Source of the DNA: Flavobacterium sp. TR2
GTDB taxonomy: Bacteria; Bacteroidota; Bacteroidia; Flavobacteriales; Flavobacteriaceae
DNA: 64,000 nucleotides
Direction of reading: 5' to 3'
NCBI RefSeq assembly: GCF_025252405.1
Contig: NZ_CP104307.1
Coordinates: 2,356,001 to 2,420,000, forward strand
In this document: positions 38,359 through 48,300 of the stretch, piece after piece
Numbering within the stretch: position 1 is the stretch's first letter
Layout of the letters: each line of letters begins with the position of its first letter
The notes under the pieces: generated by a model
Database searches by the model: none
What the model was told of the DNA's origin: nothing
What the model saw: the letters and a program-made list of their open reading frames with translations, nothing else
Position numbers and translations under genes: made by a program

Positions 38359-38376
38359 GTACGAAAATATTCGTAC
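38359..38376. promoter_or_regulatory. Palindromic operator candidate for the BlaI-like repressor
   Basis: GTACGAA-AATA-TTCGTAC: 7-base arms around a 4-base centre, 29 bases before the repressor start codon. The downstream edge overlaps TACCTTTA (38374-38381), a near match to the -7 consensus TAnnTTTG, so a bound repressor would block transcription. The piece AAAATATTC also occurs directly repeated 19 bases upstream. BlaI/MecI proteins typically bind TACA/TGTA-type palindromes. Autoregulation is inferred. Confidence 0.55.
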
Positions 38377-38404
38377 CTTTAAAAAATCAAAATTAAAGAA
38401 ACTT

Positions 38405-38785
38405 ATGGAAAGCAGGAAAGTTGAACCAACAAAATCAGAAATAGAAATCTTAAGCATACTTTGGAAGCATGGTGCTTCTAGTGTTCGTTTCGTAAATGAT
38501 AAATTGAATGAAGAAGGGGAACGTGTAGTGAAATATACAACCACTTTAAAGCTAATGCAGATTATGAAAGAAAAAGGTATTTTGTATAGAGATGAAAGTA
38601 ATATTAAACATTTATATAATGTAGTTGAAGACCAAGAAAAAACCAAAACTTTTTTATTAGAAACTTTTTTAAGCAAAATATTTGATGGTTCTGTAGAAAA
38701 TTTGATGATGCAATTGGTTGGAAATAAAAAAAACTCAAAAGAAGAGCTGTTGAAGATTAAGAATATATTAGATAAAATGAACTAA
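38405..38785 (+). CDS. BlaI/MecI/CopY-family transcriptional repressor
   Basis: 126 residues. The N-terminal winged helix is typical of the family (PTKSEIEILSILWKHG, then VKYTTTLKLMQIMKEKGILYR), and the C-terminal dimerisation helix contains SKIFDGSVENLMMQLV. BlaI proteins repress their own operon and are released when a partner BlaR1-type membrane protease is activated. The partner gene starts 16 bases downstream, and a palindromic operator candidate lies 29 bases upstream. Next to a peptide that may attack the cell envelope, the pair could control self-protection, the receptor or the exporter that follow. That role is inferred. Confidence 0.92.
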   Translation: MESRKVEPTKSEIEILSILWKHGASSVRFVNDKLNEEGERVVKYTTTLKLMQIMKEKGILYRDESNIKHLYNVVEDQEKTKTFLLETFLSKIFDGSVENLMMQLVGNKKNSKEELLKIKNILDKMN

Positions 38786-38801
38786 ACTAAACTGGAAGCA
38801 A

Positions 38802-40157
38802 ATGGAAGCTATTTATAAAACACTATTGTATGTATTTATTAGTTCTTTTGTGTTTGGTATTATACTGGCAGTTATCACCTATGTATTTATGCTTTTATCT
38901 TCACATTGCAAAGCACAGCTGCGCTATAATGTGTTGGTAGCATTCTTATTTGTTTTTGTTGCAGCTATTGTGTTTTTTGGGATAACACATATAAGTAATC
39001 CTTACGAAACCATTCATCATCAGGTTGTTTTGCCCATTTTGTCTCACAATGATGGAAATTATAATCCTAACGTGGTACAAATGCCAGAATCTTTCCTGTT
39101 TTTTAAAACAGTATACCTTAAAATTTATGATTTCGCGTTAGAAATAACCTTGGTATGGAGTTTCATATTTTGTTACAAAATGATTAAGTTGCTTTTGGGA
39201 ATTCAAAATATAAGAAGTTTAATTTTCAAAAACAAAATAGAACTGAATGGCGACTGGAATAGTAAAATTCTACAATATTGTAACAAGATAGGAATCAAAA
39301 AAAATGTCAAAGTATATCTTTCGTCTGCAATTAGTTCGCCAGCTGTTTTTGGATTTTTTAAACCAATTGTATTAATACCAATCCAACTCACAACGGGTCT
39401 ATCTTCAGACCAACTTGAAGCGGTTATCTATCATGAACTCATTCATATAAAACGATATGACACAATTATAAACTTAGTGCAAAATCTATTAGAAGTGATC
39501 TTCTTTTTTAATTTGCCTTTGCTGTGGTTGTCTAATCTTATCAGAATCGAAAGAGAGAAATGTTGTGACGATGCTGTCTTAAAAATCACCCACAACAAAA
39601 AAGATTACATCAGTGCCTTATATATCTGTGCCCAAATGAATGTTGGAAATCAAGAGCTGGCAGTTGGTTTTGCCAGTAATAATGAGATTTTGCTGGACAG
39701 AGTGGAACGTATCATACTTAATGGACAGAATTCTTTTAATAAAATCAAGATATCTGCATTTCATAGCTTCTCAATATTCCTTTTTGTTTTACTCGTAGGT
39801 TTTATTTATCAACTAAAGCTTTACAATATATTCAATACACAGCCGGAAACCTTGACAAATGAAATTGCCAACTCTCCGGCAGATAGTGATTATATTATTT
39901 TAACTGGGATTACCGCTAATACATTATCTGAAAAAGAAGGCAGGAATATAGTATCTGTCTTAAACAGAATGATTAACCAAATGAGCGATGAAAAACTTAT
40001 AACGAATAATGCCGAAAAAGTATCTTTTCTATTAGATAATAATCAGCTCATTATTAACGGAGTAGTGCAATCTGATGAGATTTTTAATAGATACCAAAGC
40101 AAATATATAAAGAAGAGTGATTGGCGTATATGCTATAATTTTAAAATAAAAAAGTAA
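38802..40157 (+). CDS. BlaR1-like M56 membrane metallopeptidase sensor with atypical C-terminal domain
   Basis: 451 residues with several N-terminal membrane segments (residues about 9-35, 45-68, 100-125), a cytoplasmic zinc protease core with HELIH at 211-215 and EREKCCDD further on, and another membrane segment around 320-345. The exported C-terminal part is only about 105 residues and has no penicillin-binding sensor domain, unlike BlaR1/MecR1. Its last 85 residues (from LTGITA through LIINGV to KYIKK and the C-terminus) closely match the small secreted protein encoded next. The protein probably senses something in the periplasm and cleaves the BlaI-like repressor. The ligand is unknown. 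Confidence 0.88.
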   Translation: MEAIYKTLLYVFISSFVFGIILAVITYVFMLLSSHCKAQLRYNVLVAFLFVFVAAIVFFGITHISNPYETIHHQVVLPILSHNDGNYNPNVVQMPESFLFFKTVYLKIYDFALEITLVWSFIFCYKMIKLLLGIQNIRSLIFKNKIELNGDWNSKILQYCNKIGIKKNVKVYLSSAISSPAVFGFFKPIVLIPIQLTTGLSSDQLEAVIYHELIHIKRYDTIINLVQNLLEVIFFFNLPLLWLSNLIRIEREKCCDDAVLKITHNKKDYISALYICAQMNVGNQELAVGFASNNEILLDRVERIILNGQNSFNKIKISAFHSFSIFLFVLLVGFIYQLKLYNIFNTQPETLTNEIANSPADSDYIILTGITANTLSEKEGRNIVSVLNRMINQMSDEKLITNNAEKVSFLLDNNQLIINGVVQSDEIFNRYQSKYIKKSDWRICYNFKIKK

Positions 40158-40226
40158 AATGATCTGATTTCTTTTTAGAATCATACTATAAAATCAAATA
40201 ATCTTAACTAAAAAACTAAATGAATT

Positions 40227-40592
40227 ATGAAAACAACTAAAACTTTGATTGCAGCTTCGCTAATGTTCTTCATTACTGCTGTCGGTCTGGCGCAAAATAA
40301 TCAAAAAGAGCCAAAAGTAAATGAACGAACTTTTACAGGAATTACAGGACAAGCTATAAAAGAGTCTTCGGAGGTAAGTAATGTTGAAAAACTGATTGAA
40401 GAAATAAGTAATGAAATATATAAAGAAAAATTAGCAGTAGCGGGTGCTGGAAAGTTGTCTTATATGCTAAATAATAAAGAATTTATAATAAACGGAGTTC
40501 TGCAAAAATCTGAAATACAACAAAGGTATGCAAGTAAATACATCAAGAAAAATACTAAATGGAACATTTGCAAAAACTATAAGATGAAATAA
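40227..40592 (+). CDS. Small secreted protein homologous to the sensor's C-terminal domain
   Basis: 121 residues. A signal peptide is evident (MKTTKTLIAASLMFF...GLAQ, cleavage about residue 23). The mature part of about 98 residues matches the end of the upstream M56 protein over about 85 residues: TGIT, KLSYMLNNKEFIINGV against KVSFLLDNNQLIINGV, RYASKYIKK against RYQSKYIKK, then W.IC.N.K. I know no family for it. It starts 69 bases after the sensor gene and is probably co-expressed. It could compete with the sensor for a ligand or bind the sensor domain itself. Function unknown. Confidence 0.8.
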   Translation: MKTTKTLIAASLMFFITAVGLAQNNQKEPKVNERTFTGITGQAIKESSEVSNVEKLIEEISNEIYKEKLAVAGAGKLSYMLNNKEFIINGVLQKSEIQQRYASKYIKKNTKWNICKNYKMK

Positions 40593-40957
40593 TCGAAGTC
40601 TTTTGCAATTATGCTAAAGTTTGTTTTTTAATAGATTCTTTTATTAATGCTCTTACTTTTAGAATTAGTATCAATTCAATATTTTCAATAGTCTAATACT
40701 AATTTTTCATTCCTTAAATTTTATTAACCTAAAAAAGCTTGAGTCTACTTCACGGTATTTCTCAGAGGTAGCCTTGTTACATATATTAACTTACATTACC
40801 CATTATGTTTTGTCCATTTTAGCCTATTTAAAGCTGGAATGACGCAAACAAAGAACATTAAAAATGATTTGCTAACAGTGTAAATTTTTAAAGCTAGTTG
40901 TTTGACAGCATTTTGCGTAATGTGAGATATTAAAAAAATAAAATAAAATAAAATAAA
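40593..40957. other. Intergenic region with AAAAT tandem repeat before the receptor gene
   Basis: No convincing gene in 365 bases. The last 25 bases (about 40934-40958) are a run of the five-base unit ATAAA, four full copies, ending directly at the start codon of the receptor gene. A-rich leaders are normal ribosome sites in Bacteroidota, so the run may act as the translation initiation region and could change length by slippage. Confidence 0.6.
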
Positions 40958-43405
40958 ATGAAGTACTATTATAGTCGTATAAATTATATCGCTTTACTAT
41001 GTCTAATTATTTCTCTATCTAACTCAATATATGGACAAAACTCAAATGCATCAATTTCAGGAAGCGTCATTGATGCGGGGAATAAAGAGCCAATAATTTT
41101 TGCGACAATTCTTTTGTTGAATAATGAGAATGAAACCTTAATAAAGAGTGAATTATCTCAAGATAAAGGAGATTTTAATTTTAAAAACCTGAAAAGCGGT
41201 CACTATATCATTAAAATTATTCACGATGATTACGATACGTTCAAGACTGCTGTCATTACTATAAAAGATGATAATCAAAAACAATTGCAGCCTATAGAGA
41301 TGGTCAAGGCAATGAAAATAGAAAACTTGAACGATGTTTTGGTATATCAAAAGAAAAAGAATTTTGTTGAGACTAAAATCGATCGTACTATTTTAAATGT
41401 TGACGCTTTAGAATCAAATACTGGAATCACGGCTTTAGAATTATTAAAAAAAGCGCCCGGAACTAGTATAAACGATCAGGGAGTTGTAAGCCTCAATGGG
41501 AAATCAAATGTTACCATTTTTGTAGATGACCGCCCAACTTATTTGTCAGGAGTCCAACTTGAAAGTTATTTAAGCGGTTTGTCTTCAGATAATGTCGACA
41601 AAATTGAAATGATGACAAACCCGCCTGCAAAATATGAAGCGGCAGGAAATGGGGGAGTGATCAACATCAAATTAAAAAAGAGTAAAAAAGAAGGAGAAAA
41701 CGGAAATGTAGTCTTGGGAGTGAGGCAGCATAAATACACAGAGTATAACACAACCTTTAATCTGAATAAGAAAAAAGAGAATTATAATGTATTTCTGAAT
41801 GGCAATATTGGTTATAAAAAACGTTTTCAGGATCTTTATATTAATAGAAATTATACAGATACAGGCAATTATAGCAGACAGGAAACCAAAAATGTTGGGG
41901 ATGGCATACTATTCAGTCTTAAATTTGGCGCAGACTATAATCTTTCAAAAAATACAGTAATCGGAATAGTTACTGATGGTTTAATTTGGAGTGGCAATGA
42001 TATTGATAATACCCATAATTTTTTATACAATTCGTCACAAGCCCTTGATTCAATTATAAAAACAAGAGGAGATTCTGATAATAAATTCAGAAATAGCGGG
42101 ATAAACCTAAACCTTAATCATAAGTTTAATGAGAAGAGTGATTTCAGTGTAAACTTGGATTACTTGTCATATGATACAGATCCTTTTCAAGAATTTACAA
42201 ATACAATAATTCTTCCAAATGAGGAATATTCAGATATGCTGGTAGGAGGATCGGCTTCTACTGTAAAGGTTCACTCTGGAAAATTAGATTATTCCAATCA
42301 GCTGAGCGAAAAAATAACCATTGAATCAGGATTTAAACACAGTTATACCAAAACAAATAATGAAAGTAATTATGTGGATATTGTGGACAATGTTTCGACG
42401 CCAAACCTAAATCAGAATAATACATTTTTATACAATGAGAACATCACCGCTTTATACGCTAACTCGAATGGAAATTTTGGAAGGTTTTCGATGCAGCTGG
42501 GACTTAGGTATGAAAATGTTAAACTTAGTGGAGAACAATTAGGAAATGAAATAAAGCCCAGGGTCAAGAATACAACACATTATGATAATTTGTTTCCTAC
42601 CCTGTATGTATCTTATAAATTAGATTCTTTAGCCAATAATACTATAGGGATTAATTACGGAAAACGAATTGACAGACCATTTTATCAAGATTTGAATCCA
42701 GTTGTTATTCAGGTAGATAAACTAACTTTTTATGAAGGAAATCCATATTTAAAACCATCGTATGCTAATAGTATAGAGTTTGTCTATTCGTATAAAAGTC
42801 TTTTGAATGTTAATCTTGGATATAGTAAAATTAAGGATGAGATTCAAGAAACCATACAAATTGTAGATGGCATATATTATAGCAAACCTGGGAACATAGG
42901 AAAAACTCAGGTTTCAAACCTTTCGATTAGTTCTTCTTTTAACATTTTTACCTGGTTGATTTTCAGTGGAAATGCTCAATTATCTTATAGAGACAGCAGA
43001 AGCGAATTTTCTGGCACCGAATTAAAAAACTATGGTTTTAATTTTACCATTGACCCCATATTTCAATTTAAACTCAAGAAAGATTGGAATATTGAATTAT
43101 TGGGCAAGTATGTAGGAAAGACCTATGTAGCCCAATTTATTACGAGTCCATACTGGTTTGTTGATATAGCGCTGAGTAAAAAATTATCGACCAGAAGCTC
43201 ATTGAAATTGGTCTTCACAGATATTTTTAGAACAAATATCAATAAAGGAATCATAAATAATCTTATCAATACAACAGCTGATTACAAGAGTTTGAGTAAT
43301 ACAAGGCAGATTAGATTGTCTTTTACGTATAATTTTGGAGATAAAATTTCTAAGCAAGAGCGTGAAAACAACAGTATAGATAGTGAAAGAAGTAGAATTA
43401 AATAA
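40958..43405 (+). CDS. TonB-dependent receptor-like outer membrane beta-barrel protein
   Basis: 815 residues. A signal peptide (to about residue 27, ending SNSIYGQ) is followed by a carboxypeptidase-regulatory-like beta-sandwich (SGSVIDAGNKEPI through IIKIIHDDYDTF), a plug-like region (LELLKKAPGTSI, VFVDDRPTYL-type segment, KIEMMTNPPAKYEAAGNGGVINIKL) and a long C-terminal barrel with repeated aromatic strands, ending in RLSFTYNFGDK and a polar tail. This architecture is common in Bacteroidota outer membrane proteins of the OMP_b-brl/TonB receptor type. No classical siderophore-receptor hallmark is visible. Lying between the sensor genes and the peptide exporter, it may take part in outer-membrane passage of the cluster's product or in uptake of the loaded compound; this is inference. 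Confidence 0.85.
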   Translation: MKYYYSRINYIALLCLIISLSNSIYGQNSNASISGSVIDAGNKEPIIFATILLLNNENETLIKSELSQDKGDFNFKNLKSGHYIIKIIHDDYDTFKTAVITIKDDNQKQLQPIEMVKAMKIENLNDVLVYQKKKNFVETKIDRTILNVDALESNTGITALELLKKAPGTSINDQGVVSLNGKSNVTIFVDDRPTYLSGVQLESYLSGLSSDNVDKIEMMTNPPAKYEAAGNGGVINIKLKKSKKEGENGNVVLGVRQHKYTEYNTTFNLNKKKENYNVFLNGNIGYKKRFQDLYINRNYTDTGNYSRQETKNVGDGILFSLKFGADYNLSKNTVIGIVTDGLIWSGNDIDNTHNFLYNSSQALDSIIKTRGDSDNKFRNSGINLNLNHKFNEKSDFSVNLDYLSYDTDPFQEFTNTIILPNEEYSDMLVGGSASTVKVHSGKLDYSNQLSEKITIESGFKHSYTKTNNESNYVDIVDNVSTPNLNQNNTFLYNENITALYANSNGNFGRFSMQLGLRYENVKLSGEQLGNEIKPRVKNTTHYDNLFPTLYVSYKLDSLANNTIGINYGKRIDRPFYQDLNPVVIQVDKLTFYEGNPYLKPSYANSIEFVYSYKSLLNVNLGYSKIKDEIQETIQIVDGIYYSKPGNIGKTQVSNLSISSSFNIFTWLIFSGNAQLSYRDSRSEFSGTELKNYGFNFTIDPIFQFKLKKDWNIELLGKYVGKTYVAQFITSPYWFVDIALSKKLSTRSSLKLVFTDIFRTNINKGIINNLINTTADYKSLSNTRQIRLSFTYNFGDKISKQERENNSIDSERSRIK

Positions 43406-43566
43406 TTATTGTTTGAAAACTTTTTTTTGAAAAAGACATAAAATTAAAGATTCCAATATGCAATTATGAGAGATGTTGAAGAAACGAGTGTCTCAAATTG
43501 GAAATTGGAAAAATTTTACCAGAAATCATTTTGAATTTAAAAAACCACTAATACACGAAATAAATT

Positions 43567-45210
43567 ATGCTTAAGCTAAAATTTTCACAGGCTATTTACC
43601 TTCTGCTTTACGCGATCCCTAACACCATTCTCAGTTTCGGAATCATATACATCATGAACAATGTAATCTCGGGCAAAGAAGGTTTTTTGACGGATTATAT
43701 GGGAATCGTATTTGTATCAGTCGTAATTTACACCTATCTGCTCAATATCATATTCCAAAAAAGAATCAATAAATATTCTTTTGAGATGTTGTATGAAAAT
43801 GAAAAAAAGATATTTGACAAAATATTGAAAGCACCTTTGATTGCCCTTGAAAAAATGGGATCGCAACGCTTTTATACCGCCATAGAAGATTTAAGAGTAT
43901 TTTCGTCTTTTCCAGAGGTGGTCACCCATACTATCAATTCTTTATTGATGGTATTACTTTGCATGATATACTTGTTTACCTTATCGACAGCAGCAGCTTT
44001 GGTCGTTATTGTTTTAATAATTTTAATTGCTGTTTTTTATCTTGTTGTAATCAATACCATGTCTCAAAAAGTAGGGAATCTTAGAAAGTTCAACGAGCAT
44101 TATTATAAGTATGTAGATGATGTCATTAAAGGTTTTAAAGGTTTCAAACTAAGCGGCCAGAGAAGAGAAAATCTAATGAATGCACACCTGTCTCCTAACA
44201 GAGAAAGCGCTAAAGGACTGGATTTTAAAATTAATTATGTCTTTTTGTCCATTAATTTGATAAGTCAATATGGTTTGTATTTAGTGATCGGAGTTATTCT
44301 TTTTTTATTGCCAGAATTGAATATTCTTAAAAGAGAAGATGTTATTTCGTATGTTGTTATTATCTTGTTTATTGCCGGGCCTATAAACAACTTGATTAAT
44401 ATGCAGAACGTCTATACGCGTCTGACAGTTGCTAATGCCAGAATTAAAAAATTCATGAGCGATTTTGATACTGCCCCGGTAACTTTAGATAACAAAAATG
44501 TGCCAGTTGAAAGTTTTAGTTCGCTGGAATTCAATAATCTCTCTTTTGCTTATGACAGCGACACGATGGAGAAGTCTTTTGCTTTGGGGCCAATAAATAC
44601 ATCGATAAAAAAAGGCGAAACGATATTCATTATTGGCGGAAACGGCAGCGGGAAAAGTACATTTATAAATATATTGACAGGTTTGTACCAGCCTTCGGAA
44701 GGTGAAATGATTTTAAATGAGGCAGCCACAAATTCAAGTACTGCCACACAAAATTTAATAGCTGCTGTATTTACTGATAATCATATTTTTTCTCATAATT
44801 ACGATAATTATTCTTTAGAGAAAAATGAAGAATATCAGAAATTATTAAAAATAATGGAACTCGATAAAGTCGTGTTAGACGACAAAGAAGAATCGGCAAG
44901 ACGTTCCTTTTCTAAAGGACAAAGCAAAAGAATGTCTATGATACTTGCGCTTTTAGAGAACAAACCTATTTTGGTTTTAGATGAATGGGCAGCAGATCAG
45001 GATCCGCATTTCCGCAAATATTTTTATGAAAATCTATTGCCTAAACTCAAAGAAGAAGGCAAAACAATTATCGCGGTTACGCATGATGATGCTTATTTCA
45101 AATATGCCGACAGAATTATAAAATTTGATTATGGTCAAATTGTGAAAGATTTTAAGGTGGATGACAATGTTGTGTCAACGGAAAGTTTATGGTATAGTGA
45201 GGTGAAGTAA
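43567..45210 (+). CDS. Cyclic-peptide export ABC transporter (SyrD/PvdE family), fused permease-ATPase
   Basis: 547 residues: an N-terminal membrane domain with about six segments (residues 10-300) and a C-terminal ATPase with Walker A GGNGSGKST (about 355), SKGQSKRMS signature and Walker B LVLDEWAADQDP. The DEWAADQDP...FYENLLPKLKEEGKTI...HDDAYF stretch is characteristic of the cyclic peptide transporter family, which moves NRPS products such as syringomycin or pyoverdine precursors across the inner membrane. The signature Ser-Lys-Gly-Gln replaces LSGGQ, as is usual in this family. It is the most likely exporter of this cluster's product. A putative terminator follows. Confidence 0.92.
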   Translation: MLKLKFSQAIYLLLYAIPNTILSFGIIYIMNNVISGKEGFLTDYMGIVFVSVVIYTYLLNIIFQKRINKYSFEMLYENEKKIFDKILKAPLIALEKMGSQRFYTAIEDLRVFSSFPEVVTHTINSLLMVLLCMIYLFTLSTAAALVVIVLIILIAVFYLVVINTMSQKVGNLRKFNEHYYKYVDDVIKGFKGFKLSGQRRENLMNAHLSPNRESAKGLDFKINYVFLSINLISQYGLYLVIGVILFLLPELNILKREDVISYVVIILFIAGPINNLINMQNVYTRLTVANARIKKFMSDFDTAPVTLDNKNVPVESFSSLEFNNLSFAYDSDTMEKSFALGPINTSIKKGETIFIIGGNGSGKSTFINILTGLYQPSEGEMILNEAATNSSTATQNLIAAVFTDNHIFSHNYDNYSLEKNEEYQKLLKIMELDKVVLDDKEESARRSFSKGQSKRMSMILALLENKPILVLDEWAADQDPHFRKYFYENLLPKLKEEGKTIIAVTHDDAYFKYADRIIKFDYGQIVKDFKVDDNVVSTESLWYSEVK

Positions 45211-45231
45211 CAGAGATAAATAAAATGTACA

Positions 45232-45276
45232 AATTCTCAATCAAAAGTTTCACTCAGATTTTCGAGAATTCTTTTT
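45232..45276 (+). terminator. Possible terminator after the exporter gene
   Basis: Inverted repeat AATTCTC / GAGAATT separated by 25 bases, followed by CTTTTTTG, 21 bases after the stop codon. The stem is short and the loop long, so the call is moderate. It would separate the exporter from the next NRPS gene. Confidence 0.45.
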
Positions 45277-45399
45277 TGTGATTTTATTAAAAAAAATCTG
45301 TTAGGAGTCCCATCTGCTTGAAAGAGCACATTATGAGTTGTCATCTTTATTCTTTAGCCTCAATAGCTGAGTCATTAAACCAAAAACATTTATTTGCAA

Positions 45400-48300
45400 A
45401 TGAAACTTACCCTACCCCAGCAAGATGTTTATTTTGATCAATTGTTGTTTCCAAATGAACCGATATATAATATTGGAGCTAAAATTGAAATTAAAGGAAT
45501 AATAAACATTGAAATATTCAAAAAAGCATACGTTGAATTAATTAATCAACATGATGCTTATAGAAGCATTATTATAAAGGATGAAGATGATATAAGAATC
45601 AAAATAGTTGAAGAACACCAATCTGAATTGGGTTTTATAGATTTTTCAAAACATGAAAATGCAATTGATGATGCCAATTTCTATATGCAACAGGAATTCA
45701 TGAAACCTTTTGATTTATTGAAGGGAACTCTTTTGCATATTTTTACTCTGGTAAAAGTTCAGGAAGATTTTCATTATTTATTTTCGGTCTACCATCATAT
45801 TATAACTGATGGCTGGGGCACTTCCTTAATGTTTCAAAGATTGGTTCAAAATTATAACGAGATTTTTGAATTTGGCGAAATTAAAACAGTGTATTCTTTT
45901 AGTTATAAAGACTTTACGGAAGATGATGCCGAATATCAAAATTCCGAATCGTATAAACAAGATGCAGAACGCTGGGTTAAAAAGTTTGAGTCTTTACCTG
46001 AGAATTTGTTTGAAAAACTAGACGATACACTTCAAATTAATAAAAGCAATCGTAAGGAACTGATTGTAAAAAGAGAAGTCTACAACAAATTAAATCAGCT
46101 AGCAGCTATACACAAATGCTCGACATTTAATTTAATTCTCGCAGTTTTATATATTTATTTTGGAAGAAAACACCAGAATAATGATTTTGCAATAGGTTTG
46201 CCTGTTTTGAATAGAAGCAAATCCAAATACAAGAAAACGGTCGGTCTCTTTATGGGAATTTCACCTTTAAGAATCTCTTTGGATTTTGAGGCAACTTTTG
46301 AAAATTTAATCATTGATATAAAAAATCAATTAAGAAATGATTACCGCCATCAAAGATTTCCTCTGGGTAAACTAATTCAGGAACTTCAAATTTTTAATGA
46401 GAAAGAAAGATTATTTAATATTACGCTTTCTTATGAAAAACAAAATTATTCTAATGATTTCCAAAACACGCAAACAAGGGTAATTCCATTAACCCATCAG
46501 TCAGAGCGTGTGGCTTTGGCTATTTACATTAGAGAGTTTGATGAACAGGAAGATGTGAAAATAGACTTTGATTATAATCTGAATTATTTTGATGATTCAC
46601 GAATAACAGAAGTTACCCATCATTTTGAAAATTTAATTAACGCTGTTTTAGTTTCTCCTGATAAAAAACTGAGAGAGTTAACCTATTTGTCTAAAAAAGA
46701 AAAGAATCAGCTAACGGTTGAATTTAACAACACAAAAGCTGATTACCCGAAAGACAAGACGCTGATAGATTTGTTTGAGGCGCAAGTAGAGAAAACCCCA
46801 GAAAAAGAAGCCCTAAAAGATGATCATAAATCCTATTCTTACTCTGAACTTAACAAGTTTTCAAACCAACTAGCAGAACATCTTATTGCGGCTTATGGCG
46901 AAAAAGATAAGTCACCAATTGCAGTCCTATTAGGAAGATCTGCCAATATGGTTGCTGTTTTATTAGGCATTTTAAAATCAGGCAGGTCCTATATTCCTTT
47001 GGATCCTGCTTTTCCAAAAGAGCGATTAAGTTATATTGTTGAAAACAGCCAAAGTAAAATACTTATTAGCGAAAAGGAGTATGAATTAGAAGGTATTCAA
47101 GATGTCACGATTGTGTCATTAGATAATATTTTAGCCGGAATTGATGTATTCGAAGGCATCAGATCCGCAACTATTTCTCCTAAAGATACAGCCTATATCA
47201 TATACACATCAGGTTCAACCGGGAACCCCAAAGGCGTTGAAATAGGACATCAATCCTTGCTTAATTTTTTAATCAGCATCCAGCAAAAACCAGGAGTTAG
47301 TTCAAATGATGTATTGTTTTCGGTAACGACTTATTCTTTTGATATTTCAATTTTAGAGTTTTTTGTGCCATTACTTTCAGGAGCTGTTTTATATATCGCA
47401 AGTCAGGAAATTTTAAAAGATCCTAATTCTATTATCCGAAAAATAGAGGAGATACAGCCTACCATAATTCAAGCCACTCCAAGTTTTTATCAAATGTTGT
47501 TTAATGCGGACTGGCATGGGGACAAAAGATTAAAAGTACTGTGTGGAGGCGATTTATTAAGCCAAGCATTGGCCGAAAAGCTCATCAGCAGTAGTTTGGA
47601 AGTTTGGAATATGTATGGGCCGACAGAAACCACAATTTGGTCCAGCATAAAAAAAATTGAACGTCCAAAAGAAGAGTCCAATATAGGGAAACCAATAAAC
47701 AATACACAGTTTTATATATTAGATCCATTTTTAAGTCCCATGCCAATAGGGACACCTGGAGCCATTTATATTGCAGGAGATGGATTAGCGAAAGGGTATT
47801 ATAAAAATGAGACGCTGACCAAAGAAAAATTTATTGAAAATCCATTTGATGCTGGAAGTTTATTATATGAAACTGGTGATGTAGGAAAGTGGAATGATGA
47901 AGGCGAAATTGAGTTTTTAGGAAGAAATGATAATCAGGTTAAGATTAGAGGTTATAGAATTGAGCTTGGGGATATAGAGTCGCAATTAAATCAAATAGAA
48001 GGAATTAATGATTCTGTAGTAATTGCTAAAAAAGGAAATCAACAAGAAGCTTTTTTAGTGGCTTATGTTTTAAAAAGTGAAGAAGAAATTGATACGGAAA
48101 AAATCAGTGCAGCGTTGAAAATGAATCTTCCCTACTATATGATTCCCAATGCAATCATTCCTCTAGAAAGATTTCCGCTTACTCCAAACCAAAAAGTGGA
48201 TAGGAAATCATTATCGCAAAAAGCCATTCAGCAAAATACGAATTATGATGACTTTAAAGCTCCTGTTTCCTATTTAGAAAAAAAACTTTCTGAATATTGG

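Noticed and set aside
40958..45210. Siderophore cluster because of a TonB-type receptor and a PvdE-like exporter
   Set aside because: No hydroxamate, catechol or salicylate genes or A domains for hydroxyornithine are seen, and the monomers read as Val, Hpg, Ser and Gly.
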